From Periconia sp. R9002 (taxonomy: Eukaryota; Ascomycota; Dothideomycetes; Pleosporales; Periconiaceae): a stretch of DNA of 64,000 nt. This document shows positions 22,749 to 34,775 of this stretch, in pieces. The stretch covers positions 342,735 through 406,734 of the forward strand of contig JAMAHW010000029.1 of NCBI GenBank assembly GCA_023627715.1, given 5' to 3'. Under the pieces are notes generated by a model, which saw nothing but the letters and a program-made list of their open reading frames with translations, did no database searches and had not been told where the DNA came from. Made by a program: the position numbers and the translations under genes. Position 1 is the stretch's first letter. Every line of letters begins with the position of its first letter.

Positions 22749-25540
22749 GGTAGCGATGGTAAAAAAAGGATGCGAGGCGAGGCGATGGGAGGCGCGGCGT
22801 TTAGTATTCCGTGGGTTCGGCGAGTGGCAAGTGGGCAGAAAGAGAAGGAATTCTTTTTGGGACAAGGCGAATAATGTGGAGAGGATGTGCCGCCGGGTGT
22901 GTATCTCTAGAGTCAATGTAATCTTAGTGGTGGCTGCACGGGGCGGAGGATGGACGTGGAGTGGAGTTTGAGGGCGCTCAGGCTGCCACGGCGATGGGCA
23001 AGAAATTGGGACGATGGCGATGACACACACACACTCTCTCTCTCTATGATGGTCTCTGACTGACTGTCTGCCTGGGCCGCAACCGATGATGCGAGGGCAG
23101 GGAAGCAAGAATCAAGCAACCGCCCGCCTTTGGATTTTTGTCAGGGCGGGGGTCCTTTATGCATCCAGCGTGCATTGCAGTTGCAGTTGCAGGGGGTGGG
23201 GGGGGGGACATGTGCGCGGGCGGGAGAGGAGGGGCTACCACCACTATGATTCCTATCTACCTATGTACAGCACATCCAACTACACAAAGTGCAAATATTC
23301 CGATCTTCGCGGTGACATCAGGGAACAACAAAAATAACTGTCGAGCAGGTGGTAGCACGTCCTGCAAGAAATCATCTCTTGTCACCAACATTCGCCAAGT
23401 TAATATTCCAACAACAGTAACAACCGCGGCCGATTCTCACCTCCATCGTAGATTATCCATTAACAATCATGAATCAAGCAACAACCCAACGGACCCGCCC
23501 GCTAACTCTAGTCGACACAATCGCCTACCTGGCCAGTAACTACAAACATTCATCATGCCACATACATAACCAACCTCCAACGTCCTTCCTCGGAACGCAA
23601 CAAAAAATCCACACGTCACATGAACCGTTATCATCATAAACCCTCTCTGCTATAGTTAGCCATCAAGTTATGTACGCCATGTAGGGTACCTTGCAAGGGG
23701 CCAAGGCAACTCGACTCTTTGCAGTTTGGCGTCCTGCCTCTTCCCGCACTCACGAACCTGGCATCAAGTCGCATGACACATGTCGGGCTTGCCAGGCCCC
23801 TACCTACCTAGACCATCGATGATCCCCGATCCCATTGAATGGATGGATTCCTTCACTTCACTTCACTTCACCGTACCTATCCCTCAATTGGAATTCTTCT
23901 CAACTTTATTGTTGCCCAAGTATACGTTCCAATCCAATGACTAGACGGTGAATCGGAAGGAATTGACTTATTCTCCTCATTCTATATATATCCAAGATTC
24001 CCAAGTCCACGAACCCGCTAATCATTCCAACCTTTGCTATCCTGCTATCAATAGTACATATCACATTACCCGTGCGCGATGGCCGCATCGATTGCTGTTC
24101 GCACGTTTAGGTAACCTACTTGCGGTAACTTCCATTGATGTGCATGAACGTGATAAGCAACACTTGCTTGACATGTAGGTACCTAGGTAGGTGGTACACA
24201 ATGGACATGGCTCCCTCGCTCGTGCCGTGCCGTGTCGTGCCGTGCCGCCAAAAGCAATCGTCAGCGTAACGGACTTGGGCTTGCTTACGCTTGCGGGGTG
24301 CGTGACGCCCGGGTACTGGTGTACTGATGGAACTTGTTCGTGTAGGGAAGCTCGGGCGGTTCAAACTCGTACATCTCGCTCAAATGTGTGGTTTGGGATG
24401 TTTGTCCTTCGTCCGTCCGTCCGTTCCTTCATACAAAAGCAGTATCTAGATCCAAACATAGAGTCCTAACAAATTTCGAAGTGGAAGACACAGGTATCTA
24501 CACCGTGCATTTGACCTCATACAACTTTCCAAGTTTACAAACTTTCATCATCGCTATCCGCGCTTGCCAACGTGTATGTATGTATGTATAAAAAAAGAAC
24601 AACCCCCAACCCCCCCAAGCCATCCAGGACCAAACCCCAGATTCTCCGATCCAGAGAAAGAAACGCAAGAGCATCCAATCGATCGCAAGGTTCACTTCAA
24701 TCCAATCCCACCGACCAAGCAGTGTGCTGCTAAACATATCCCACTCCTTCCAATAAACCAATTCACCCCAATTGATCAATCAAATCCCCACACTACACAC
24801 ACTCCCAACCCCGCGCGCGCCGCGCGATTCGAAAATCCCCGTCTCGCCCGAGCAACGGAAGGCGGAGGGGAGGGGAACACAATACCCAAAGGAATAAAGA
24901 ACACAAAAAAAAAAGGGTAAACTTGGCTCAGTGAGTGTGGAGTTCATGCACACACGGGACAATGAACATGGTGAAATTCCGGGGTTCCCGGCGAGCGGTT
25001 ATGCATGTAGGTGCTGGGTACATGCGTCATCTGCATATATGCGCACGCACACATGAACGGATATCTCCATGTAGGTAAGTACAAGTAGGTACCTATGTGC
25101 ATATGTGTGTGTGAATCGAGTCGTCACGAGTGGGAAGTACAGGTGGTCTGAGGGGATTTTTTTTGAAGTTGGTGGATGAATGTTTGGTAATCTTTGATTG
25201 ATTGATTGCTATGTTTGGAAAATTGATATACATAACTTGGGAAAGGCATGCACTCTATAAGTTAAATAATGATGCACGAGGCATTTTCCCTCGGCATGTC
25301 TCCTTCCTCGGGAACCCTGCTCCTCTTCTACACAGCCAGCCAGCCAGCAAGCGGTAATGTACAGCTGCCAGCAGTTAAAGATGTCGTATAGAGGCTGTTG
25401 TTTGTGCAAAATCGAAAAAAAAAGATGGAATCGCAGCCATGAACATCTAGCCGCCCACGCATGATGCGCGTGTTCATGCAATGCAACTGCCCCCTCCATC
25501 CTCCGCCCCCCACGAAAACAGTCCGAAGACCTTCCTTTTT
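22749..25540. other. 2.8 kb gene-free stretch with simple repeats and TAGGTACCTA-type palindromes
   Basis: This stretch lies between the start of the epimerase gene and the 3' end of TOP1. It contains CA/CT dinucleotides (23022-23045), CACTT repeats (23852-23871), a GTGCC array (24222-24247), GTAT repeats near 24575 and palindromic words such as GTAGGTACCTAGGTAGGT at 24175-24192. No frame has family resemblance. I see no RNA gene. Confidence 0.6.
24175..24192. repeat. Palindromic GTAGGTACCTAGGTAGGT motif
   Basis: Overlapping TAGGTACCTA and ACCTAGGT palindromes. Related words recur at 23801-23810, 25085-25095, 57826-57837 and 63252-63266, always in intergenic DNA. Function unknown. Confidence 0.6.
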
Positions 25541-28500
25541 TTAAAACTCCCAGTTTTCATCCACGGATTTGATGGCCCAATCGAATTTTTCGCGCAGCGT
25601 CTTCGAGAAAAAGCGTTCGATTGGGACGTTGAATTTCTTGGAGAAGACAACGGTGAGACGGGGATCGATATAGTTCTGAGTAAAATTAGTATGAGTATTG
25701 CAAGGGCGGGACGGATGATCTTGGACTTACAATCTTGGAGGTTCCGAGGGCGACCTCTTTATTGCCCTCCTTGTCTTCCATCTGCACCTTCATCGTCTCA
25801 ATGCGCTGGTTGAGCTTCTCGATGTTGGCTTCCATCTTCTCGATCGTAGGGCCTTTGCCCTCGGCTTCGACTTTACCGGTTTTGTGCTCCTTACGCATCT
25901 TTTTACCCAAGTCTTCGGCCGCTTTGAGACGCTCGTCAAGCTCCTTAGGCTTCATCTCCTTCTCGCCGTCTGCCTTGAGCTTTTCATTCTCTTTCTCGAA
26001 CTTCTTCGTGATCTTCTGGCGCTGTTCTTCCACAAGAGAATCGATGTGCTGCAGAACCCAGTCATTGTCGAGCTCCTCGGGTCGCGCAAAGAAATCGGCA
26101 CCCTTCTTCTTCTTTATCTTGGGGTCGATGTCGATCATCATTTGTTTGGTTCTCCAAACTTGATACACAAGACCGTTAATCTGTACACATCATTAGTATG
26201 GGAGTCAGATTTGCAACGAGCTTTAACAACATACCTTCTCTTGCATCTTCTCGATAGATCCAGCATGGCCAGCAGCGACAGTACGCTTGTGGTTACAAAG
26301 AATAGCCACTTGTCGGTTGGCGTCGTTGTATTCCTTGACCTTCTCAGGAATTGAGCCAGTGAGCTTCATTTCCCTTAAAAGTCTAGCCATCGTCCATGAC
26401 GCATTGTAGGTACGGAATACCTTCGCAGTCAATCCTGCCATGTAGCTGTTCAAGTGTTTGTTGAGAGCAGACGTAGTTAGACGGTCGAAGATGTCGTCAC
26501 CGGTGGTTTTGGGTGCCTTTTTGAAGATCTTGAGATTCTTAAACACTTGGGGATCAACCTGAACTTCATCATAGAACCGAATGCTGTCCTTTCCCAGGAA
26601 ATCGAAAATCACGAAGTGGGGTGGCTTGAGTGTCACATGCTCGTATTTGAGGGAGCAACAACCCACAGTGTCAGCCTCATCCTCACCCTTCTCATTGCCG
26701 GCACGCAAAGCGAACTGGTCAATGAGGTAGATGGCTGTAGCGCGCTGACGATCGGCCATCTTTTCCGATTTGAGGTCCCGGCGGTAATCTTTCCGGATGG
26801 TGTCGATGTGTTTCTTCAGCTCTCGAGCCTTCTCGAACTTTTTGTAGTCACTCTGGCCTTTGATGTCCGAGTTCGCGGCAAGCATCACATATTTGTAGGC
26901 TCCGTTGATATTCTCTTGCCACATGGCAAGCCATGTACCCGTCTGGTCATGCTTGACTTCTTTCCAGCTGTGTCCCGCAGGTGGCTTGGGAACTTTGGCC
27001 TCTTTGCCTATATTAATGGTGATCTGTTCTGGCACCACGCGCTTCTTCACGCGACCAGTCTTTGGATGCTCGCCACGACCACGGAAAAGGCCAGGGGGTT
27101 CAACCCGGAAGTTGCCAACCTTCTGCTTACGGCCATCCCACATGCAGTACATATACGGGGCTTCGGCAGCCTCCTTTTCAGCCTTGAGAGCCTTCTTCTC
27201 GGCAGCGGGAAGAGCCTTCTTTTTGGCGCGCTCTGCGTCGAAATATTCGAAGATGGGTTTGAAATCGCACTTTTCGAATTTTTTGATCTTGACAGTCTTC
27301 CCATCCTTGTCCTTTCCGTGACCAGTCTTGTCCAGTATAGCCTGAAAGTCTTCGAAGAAGTTCTTGTTAAAGGTAGGATTTTCGACGTTGACTGTTGAAT
27401 TGAGCATGCTGCCGTAAAAAGTAGCCACCTCCTCGGCGTCTTTATGAAGTGTGACCGGAACACCATCGTAGATGAGCTTGACGTTCTTTGGGAGAGGCTC
27501 GTATTCCGGAGGGAAAACAACACCGTTGTGCTCCAGAGTTGTCCACTTTTTGGAACCATCCCCCTGGCCTGGATCCTCCCACCATCGGTATTCTTCCTCC
27601 TCATCCTGGGCCTCTTCGTCCTCTTCCGTCTTTTGCTCGGCCTTTGCTTTCGCCTTGCCTTTCTTCGCGGGGGTTGCGGCCTGAACTTTTCCTTTGGCGT
27701 TCGCCTTCTTCGCCGGGGCCTTTTTGGAAAGAGGTACATCAGAGTCAGATTCGGCTTTAGCCTTTTTCACGCCATTCGATGCTCTCTTGGGAGCAGGCTT
27801 TTTCTTTGCTACCAATGGCACGTCATCGTCGCTGTCGCTCTCGACCTTTTGTTTGCGCTTGGTTGTTGTTTTCTCTTTGCTTCGGATGGACTTGGCCTCC
27901 TTCACAGCAGCCGCTTCGATCTTTTCCTTATCCTTGACGAGCTTCTCTGTGAGAGGGGTATCGGAATCAGATGATTCTCCAATCTGAGCTGCGGTGACCT
28001 TCGGTGGCTTCCTAACCGCAACCAAGGGCACGTCGCTGAGCTCGTCGTCCGAATCCTGAGGTGCAGCCTTTTTCGTCTGCTGAGAGGTCCGGCGGCGCTT
28101 GTTCTAGAGAAGAGTCAGCGCTCCGTGGAACATGAGGATAAGGATGGACGCACGATTGGTTTATCATCCTCTGAACTGCTCTCCTCCTTGTAGGTCCTAC
28201 CATTGGTAAGGCTGCTGCGAGCCTTGCGCTTCCCGGTGGCGTTGGTAGCTGCAGGCGGGTCGACTTCCATTTCCTCGACCGGGCCCATACGGATAGACAC
28301 ACCGGGCTCGACATGACCGTTGGAGGGGATCTGCTTGTCCATGTCTTGGTCGACGGCTTGTGGAATGCGATCTTGGGATTTTACTAGGAAGGAAGAGATG
28401 TCAGTGGATGAGATGGCGCAAGGAAGAGACAGGTGGTGGGAGTCGGGGCGCACCGAGGACGGCTAACGCGACGAAGGGTGATGGGTTCTCGGAGGTGGTT

Positions 28501-28604
28501 GCGTGCGCCCGAGGTGAAGTTTGGGTTTAGGGTGGCGGACACGACTTACCTCCATTTTCAGTTCGACCCTTGACGAGGGGGGTGTCGTCTTCTGATGAGG
28601 ACAT
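25541..28604 (-). CDS. TOP1: DNA topoisomerase I (type IB)
   Basis: Five exons (28604-28550, 28383-28154, 28103-26235, 26180-25731 and 25675-25541) encode 912 residues. The first 200 residues are a highly charged, lysine- and SDSD-rich N-terminal domain with basic nuclear-targeting stretches. The core begins about [17 protein letters not shown] and includes the active-site region with [20 protein letters not shown] and NHKRTV. A charged coiled-coil linker follows ([19 protein letters not shown]). The last, 45-codon exon supplies the catalytic tyrosine in SKINYIDPR (Tyr near 870). The enzyme relaxes supercoils by transient single-strand cleavage in the nucleus. Family and completeness are very clear. 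The catalytic Tyr is separated from the rest by the final intron. Confidence 0.97.
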
Positions 28605-29540
28605 AATGATGCCAGCGGGTGGCGGGTGGGTTTGTGAGTGATGAAAAAGGGCAGCACGATCTGCTTTGGCTGGGCCGGCGCCAGGACTTGGAATAGCGTA
28701 AGGGCGAACGCAGCGACTTAGCAAGATTCGTGGGGTTGCAGCGCGTGCGAGATGGGAGCAACCGCACCGCGTTATATACACAAGTCGGATGGTGGCGGTC
28801 GGATTTGGTGAGAGAGGCGAGGGAGAAGGTGAGACGGACGGGTGACGAGGTTGTGGGAGAGGAGAGGAAAGGAAAGGAATGAGTGGGCGCGCGGGTGTTT
28901 AAAGAGTTGAAGAATGGATAACCCAGCGATCGAGTCCGCTAAGCTATTCGCGACAATCGTTAGACAGAGACAACCAACATGGAAACAGGCAAAGTCTCTC
29001 GCTCACACATGGGGCCACTTTTACTATCATATGCTGCGTGTTCTCGATTATTTGATTTAGAGTTTTATTATTATAATAGTGTTAATTAACTATAAGTCTG
29101 CATACATTCATGAGGATTGAAGTGCGAAAAGCAGTTCTACATATTATGCACTTGACCCGTTCGCTCACTCACTCACTCACTCACCGTTGCCCGGCAGAAG
29201 ATTTTTTTTCGTCGCCAACACTTTCATTTTTCACCTTTCCCAAGTGAATGCATCCGTGAAGCCTTTGCACATATAAAAGCCCATTGCGCCGACTCCCAAA
29301 AACATGTCCAAAATTTCGACTTGGTCGTGGTGAAGGGCTGGCAGAGCTGAGCTGGGCCGGGCTGGCAAAAACCGGGATGCACGGACCGCCCGCTTGGCGC
29401 CGCGTTGGGAAACAGCTCTCTGCACGCCAGGCCATGGCTTCCCATCATCCGCAAAGACAGCAGCAGACGCAGTCGAGCAATCGAATCCAACCACGGCTGT
29501 CTGCCATCTCCACTCCATCTACACTCTCCCTCCACCCCCC
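28605..29540. promoter_or_regulatory. Divergent promoter region TOP1 / ATP3
   Basis: This 936 bp region lies between the two start codons of divergent genes. It includes a short CACT tandem repeat at about 29163-29184 and pyrimidine-rich DNA directly before the ATP3 start. The frame upstream of 29541 is open back to about 29394, but family alignment places the start at 29541. No other gene is supported. Confidence 0.6.
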
Positions 29541-30713
29541 ATGATGCTCTCACGAACTGTGCGCCCTGCGCTGAGGGCTGGTCTCGCGGCCGCCGCACGG
29601 TACTACTACCCCCCAGAGACAGAGACAACTTCACTCAATCCGTCCATCCATTGCCATTGCATCGCCAATTGCATCAGAAACTGACTGTTTTTGCTTTCTC
29701 TAGGCCCGCTCCCCTCATCAACAACAATGCCGCCACCTACGCTACTCTGCGCGAAATTGAGGGCCGTCTCAAGTCGATCAAGAACATTGAGAAAATTACC
29801 AAGACGATGAAGATTGTCGCCTCCACCAAGCTCACCCGTGCTCAGAGGGCCATGGCCGATTCCCGCACCTATGGACAAACATCCAACACCGTTTTCGAAA
29901 AAGCCGAGACCAAGCCGGTGGAGGGTGAGGGCAAGAAGACGTTGATCGTGGTATGCAGCTCCGACAAGGGCCTTTGTGGTGGTATCCACTCGGGTATGTC
30001 CAGGACCGTCAGGAAAATGCTGTTGGAACAGCCGGATGCAGAGCTTGTCGTCTTGGGCGAGAAGTGCAAGGCTCAGCTGTCCCGTTCGAACGGCAAGAAC
30101 TTTGTTCTCAGCTTCGCTGGTGTCGGCAAGGACGTTCCCACTTTCGCCGAGGCTGCTTCCATTGCCGACCGCATCTCCATGCTTCCTGGCGACTACGCCT
30201 CCATCAAGATCGTCTACAACAAGTTCCTCAACGCCCAGAGCTACGAGCCCACTGTCATTGAAGCTTTCTCCGAAGAGGCCATTGCCCAGTCTCGTAAGTC
30301 TTACGACCGGGCATAAATTGATAGTGAAGATTCTAACATCTAGCAGCTCAGTACTCCGCTTTCGAAATCGACGACGAAGTCCTGCCCAACCTTCGCGAGT
30401 ACGCTCTTGCTAACTCGCTATTCTGGGTAAGCATACCTACTGACTGAGATGGCGGGATGCCCGGCTAATGAAATATCTAGGCTCTTGCTGAGGGTCACGC
30501 TTGCGAACAATCTGCCCGACGAAACGCCATGGACGTGAGTACCCTGCATTCATACTGATTGCGCCAAACACTGACCCCGCGCAGAACGCTTCCAAGAACG
30601 CCGGCGACATGATCAACAAATTCCAGATCTTGTTCAACCGCACCCGTCAAGCCGTCATTACCGGTGAACTCGTTGAGATTATCACTGGTGCTGCCGCCTC
30701 GGAGGATAGTTAG
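29541..30713 (+). CDS. ATP3: Mitochondrial F1Fo ATP synthase subunit gamma
   Basis: Exons 29541-29599, 29704-30293, 30347-30426, 30481-30534 and 30585-30713 encode 303 residues. The N-terminus is an arginine/alanine presequence ([20 protein letters not shown]) suited to mitochondrial import. The mature protein has the family start [22 protein letters not shown], the [14 protein letters not shown] core and the C-terminal rotor helix [15 protein letters not shown]. Gamma is the central rotor shaft that couples proton flow to ATP synthesis in the inner membrane. The third intron side carries a tandem acceptor TAGCAG (NAGNAG) at 30341-30346. The second site gives SPQYSAFE, the better family fit; the first would add one alanine. 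Start at 29541 is chosen over 29544 by convention. Confidence 0.97.
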
Positions 30714-31787
30714 ATACCTCGTCGTTTTAGACTTCATATCCCTGAATGTGGGCTCATGTACTCGTATGGGCTGTGTAGATTAGGTACTTGTTCATAAGCT
30801 CCTTTGTTGACCATCTTTCTGCCTTCTCATTTTGTGACATGCTTCCCCCACCGTGCAATCATATATGTTTTTCAGGCAATGTCCAAAACGTCGGTAGGTG
30901 TTAGTGCTCTCCTGAAAAGAGTCTGATGCTAGAACACTGAGGCTCAATGAGGAATTTCTACATAGAGCTGAAGCTCCGCATTCCATCGATGCGGATTTGC
31001 CCGGCTGACCTGAGGCATTGTTCTGGTGATCGTGCGGCAAATCGCACCAACTAAAGTTTGTGTTAGCAGCAACAAAGCCTCCACACACCTCCGCTCAAAT
31101 CAGGCACCCAACCTGCTTACCAACTTGTTCTCCGCGTCACCATTAGACATTATTGCCCCCTTCCTAATATAGTTGTTGCGACCACTGCTCAATTGGGTAA
31201 GCGTTTCACCCGCCTTCGCTCGCTCACGTTTGTTTCTGAAACACGAGTGTAGCCCGTCGAAACAAACCTGGCAGGAACAGTCCGTCGACAATCGCGTTGA
31301 ACTTAATTGACTGTGGAAAGACCCTCGTATTGCTTTTATAGAAATGCAAGGCTCCTCCCAATGGATGGGTCCGTTGCACCACTCCCTTACTCTTCACTCG
31401 GGGAACCATCTTGCCCGCGGCATTGTATTCCTCCCGACCCTCCGTAACAGCATCTGGATGTCGTACGGTTCAAACTTATTTATTTCATGAAATTCTAATC
31501 CTTAATTCAAATACTACATGCTGGTTGATCTACACACTAAGCCGTGAAACGACCAGCGAAGTCGCGCATATCCATCCCCTCTCATCAACGGCTCTCCTCT
31601 CAATTAGCTTTCGAATCGGTTACTATCACATCCGTGCTTTTTTGCGTATCCCAGCCATCTAGTTCTCGAAAGTTGGTACCAGCGATCGAGTTCTTATCTC
31701 AGCTATCTTCCTCATTTGGGTTCCTGTCGCACGTATTGTAACAGTGAAGAGGAAGTAAGCCAAGAAGCAGGCAGGGACGGAAAGAAG
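30714..31787. other. Intergenic between ATP3 and TPR-like gene
   Basis: This 1.07 kb region between two same-strand genes holds the ATP3 terminator and the downstream promoter. Short frames of 60-98 codons show no family resemblance. Nothing else was recognised. Confidence 0.5.
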
Positions 31788-32747
31788 ATGGTGTCGGAGG
31801 ATGACTATTGTTCTATGAAGTTGAAAGTTCTGGAGATTAAGAGGCTTTTTCAGCAAGAACATTACGTTCGCTGTGTGACTTATGGTGAGCACCTTTTGCT
31901 TCCCTACCATGAACAGGTATGTTCTTACCTATATGTCGAAGTCACTGCAAAATCACCAACACGAAAGCAGATCCACCCCATCCATTTGCTCTACATTCAC
32001 TTCTATCTTGCCATGGCTCATGATGTTATGGCCCGTGAAGCAACTGGTGCACGTCGCTGCTTCGAGCTGAATCGGGCTGAAAAGCATTATCTTCTGGCTA
32101 TTGCCTCACTGAACTCTCAAATCTCAGACGCTGCTCCGCCACCATACTATCCCCAACCTCTGTCTCCAACACTGTCTGAGGATGACTACGAGAAAAGAAG
32201 CCGACGAGCGTCAGATGCTTCTCAGCAGTCGTTCGCGTCGAGTGCTACCTCTATCAGCGAAGGACATCACGGAACAGCACTGACGAAGCCATTCCATCAA
32301 CATACTACCAGTCTTACACAACATTCTTCGCATCATCATCCACCAAATCAAAAACTTCCAGAAGACCCTCTCACGCCACAAGCCCCACTTTCTGATCTGG
32401 AATGGGTATTCCTTGCCGACCTCTCCTGCTTCCGAGGCGTCCTCCGCGACCATCTCCGACAGATCGTCGAATTGAAGCAAGCGATGCTTCCACCTTCTGT
32501 TCAACCTACGCACACGCACTCTCGCACTCAATCCCATACGTACACACACCTTCGCAGCAACTCGAGCATCAGCTTTCTCCCTAACACCACGGCAACTCAC
32601 TCTCGCACTCACTCGACCCCAGTATTTCACAGCAATAGGAGTATAGCGCGGTCTGCCAGTAGAGGTGCGATACCTTCTCGACCGAGATTCGACCCTACGA
32701 GTGTACAGAAATTGTGTAGCGAGGCTCTTTTTGAACTCCGGCGCTAA
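31788..32747 (+). CDS. Conserved fungal TPR-like helical protein, function unknown
   Basis: I do not recognise a named gene. The model is 31788-31916 joined to 31971-32747, 301 residues. The intron (GTATGT to AAGCAG, 54 bp) is supported because its removal gives LLLPYHEQIHPIHLLYIHFYLAMAHD, a continuous helix-turn-helix pattern like TPR proteins. Unspliced, the frame also stays open. The first 110 residues are predicted helical (KVLEIKRLFQQEHYVRCVTY, then the block above, then AEKHYLLAIASLN). The rest is Ser/His/Thr-rich and disordered with repeated HTHSRTHS-like strings, ending in a short helix PTSVQKLCSEALFELRR. The frame is open upstream to 31716; the start at 31788 is the likelier one but is not certain. 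Confidence 0.65.
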   Translation: MVSEDDYCSMKLKVLEIKRLFQQEHYVRCVTYGEHLLLPYHEQVCSYLYVEVTAKSPTRKQIHPIHLLYIHFYLAMAHDVMAREATGARRCFELNRAEKHYLLAIASLNSQISDAAPPPYYPQPLSPTLSEDDYEKRSRRASDASQQSFASSATSISEGHHGTALTKPFHQHTTSLTQHSSHHHPPNQKLPEDPLTPQAPLSDLEWVFLADLSCFRGVLRDHLRQIVELKQAMLPPSVQPTHTHSRTQSHTYTHLRSNSSISFLPNTTATHSRTHSTPVFHSNRSIARSASRGAIPSRPRFDPTSVQKLCSEALFELRR

Positions 32748-34244
32748 CTGGACCCGGACGATATAAAGGGTATCTTGCACCCGAGTCCTACTCGTCACTG
32801 CTTGACGGCGTAGTTCATGTTCAGGCATGTTCAACTCTGATGGAACGAATTTTATTCTTACTTTCATTCCTGTTTTCATCCTCTGCAAACAAAGAGCATC
32901 CGCTCACCCAGCATTTCTTTCTCAAGCAGTCTGGTGGCACGATATCACCATCGAGCAGACCTTACGCCACCCATAGCCACCACGGTATCCTCAATCGTCG
33001 ACTAGTTTCCTTACCTCACTTGGGTCCTTTCCCTTGAATCTGGTATTCTTCTTTCTGTGTACATGTTAAATACCCCTCATTCATCTCTATTATCCACCTA
33101 TATATCTTTTTTCGAATTACTGTATCTATCAAGTCTTGTGTGTTTTAATGTTGTCAAATTGTTTGATAGCAAGGCAAGCCTGGGAAATTGTTTGCGATAT
33201 GTGGGATGTGGGACATGAGAAATAGAATGTGGAAAGTTGGATCGGTAATGGAACGCAATGCTTCGCAAGTTCGAGACCATATGATCAGTGATGCGAAGTT
33301 TAGAGTACACAACTATTGATATACATAGCCTTCATATCTAGCACTCTCACTAAAGTACAGATGTTGTCCTCAATCATTGCTAGTCGTTATGAATTGCAGA
33401 TCAGTCCCAAGTATACATGACATGCGGATTATTACTACTGGCAAATTCCATGATACAGCATTTACACAATAGCGCCATGAAAGACAGTCCGTCATACAAG
33501 TAAGCAATTCCAACATTCAATATGGAAGAAACGACACCAAGAGAAGACCGACCTTCATCCAGACACAAAGCTTACACGCAACCCAGTTGTACCTCCATTT
33601 CCTTGACGCACCACTACACTGACCACAAATTCCATACGCGACTCTCAAATCCAACCACATGGAGGACCTGCAATGGCTCTCATCAACACCAAGGACACAA
33701 AATGCAAGTCACTTGATAACTCCCATGTCACAACTGCACATACTCTTCCTCGTTGTAAGCAACTGCCCCATTCACCTCGCATTCTACCTTGTCAACGACC
33801 GCTTACTAACCATATGCAGGCAATGCGTTGTTTTATTGGCGGTTCGACGACAGCTCGGGCCTTGGAACTGAGACGAAGGTAAAAGATCAGTGCAAACGGA
33901 AGGTGCTGCCTACGCTAACTTTCTTGTCGTACAGCGAGGCGGTATAAATACCCTCTCCTCTACTCCTACCCCTCCAATCCTCCAACCAGTCCAACGTTGT
34001 TCCATCACTGTTTGCAACGCTTGCTCCAAATACCAAGTACTCTACTCTATCGTTGTTGCTTGGTTGCTTGTCTGTACTCGAAAACATCTCCCATCGTTGG
34101 TCTCTTTGCGTACATCATTTGCAGAGAGTTCTATTCCCTACAAGCGTCTCTCAATTGCTGGTTACACCCCAAAGGAAAAAAAAACCCCTCCGTTCCTTGA
34201 AAACTACATCCATCCAAGAATCCCCATTGCCTCCCAGCTCCGCG
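32748..34244. other. Intergenic, 1.5 kb
   Basis: No supported gene lies between the TPR-like gene and the coiled-coil gene. Frames at 33522-33882 and 33890-34414 are threonine/histidine/proline-rich, lack family similarity and partly overlap the leader of the next gene. The T/C-rich DNA at 33950-34240 resembles a fungal 5' leader. Confidence 0.5.
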
Positions 34245-34775
34245 ATGGCACCCCAACCTCAAAAACGCACACGCAGCACCAATATCCGCTCTTCCACCAC
34301 TATCACCCGTCGACGCGCGCAATCCGCAAAACAGCTCGCATCCAAATCGCAGAAGAAGAGCTCAAAGGCGACCACCAATCAAAACAATCAACTGAACAAC
34401 ACACTCTACAGTAGTGCAAAAGCCAGAGTCTTAAAACTGCGAGACAACATCGAGACTTCACAATACAGGCTTTCACTGCTCAACGAGGACACCCAGAAAA
34501 AACGGAAGGATCTGCATAAAAAGGAAAACATTGTGAGGGAGGCACGGCGGAAGCTGGGAAAGGCGCTCGACGAGTATGAAGCTGAAGAGAAATTCCATAG
34601 CAACCAGATATTGGAGCTTGTTGCCGCCGAAGAGGAGCTGGCAAAAATCGAGATTGAGCAAGAAGTGAGTGAGGAGGGTATCAAAGGGGGAACCGAAGAG
34701 GGAACCGAAGACCAGTCACAGGAGAAAGAGAATATAGAAGATGTGGAGGAGATGGAGGAGATGGATTTGATTTGA
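34245..34775 (+). CDS. Small coiled-coil hypothetical protein
   Basis: The product is 176 residues without introns, starting at the MAPQPQKRTRSTNIRSS methionine that follows a CCGCG context. Residues about 1-55 are basic, with RRRAQSAKQLASKSQKKSSK likely to act as a nuclear-targeting stretch. Residues about 65-140 form a long charged coiled coil (ARVLKLRDNIETSQYRLSLL; KKENIVREARRKLGKALDEY). The C-terminus is very acidic (EEGTEDQSQEKENIEDVEEM). No enzyme motif is visible. The frame is open upstream to 34053, but the upstream part looks like untranslated leader. It could be a species-level protein. Confidence 0.5.
   Translation: MAPQPQKRTRSTNIRSSTTITRRRAQSAKQLASKSQKKSSKATTNQNNQLNNTLYSSAKARVLKLRDNIETSQYRLSLLNEDTQKKRKDLHKKENIVREARRKLGKALDEYEAEEKFHSNQILELVAAEEELAKIEIEQEVSEEGIKGGTEEGTEDQSQEKENIEDVEEMEEMDLI

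Noticed and set aside
29405..29540. N-terminal extension of ATP3
   Set aside because: The family start and presequence fit 29541. The upstream frame is an accident of the open 5' leader, and the long frame also reads through the first intron.
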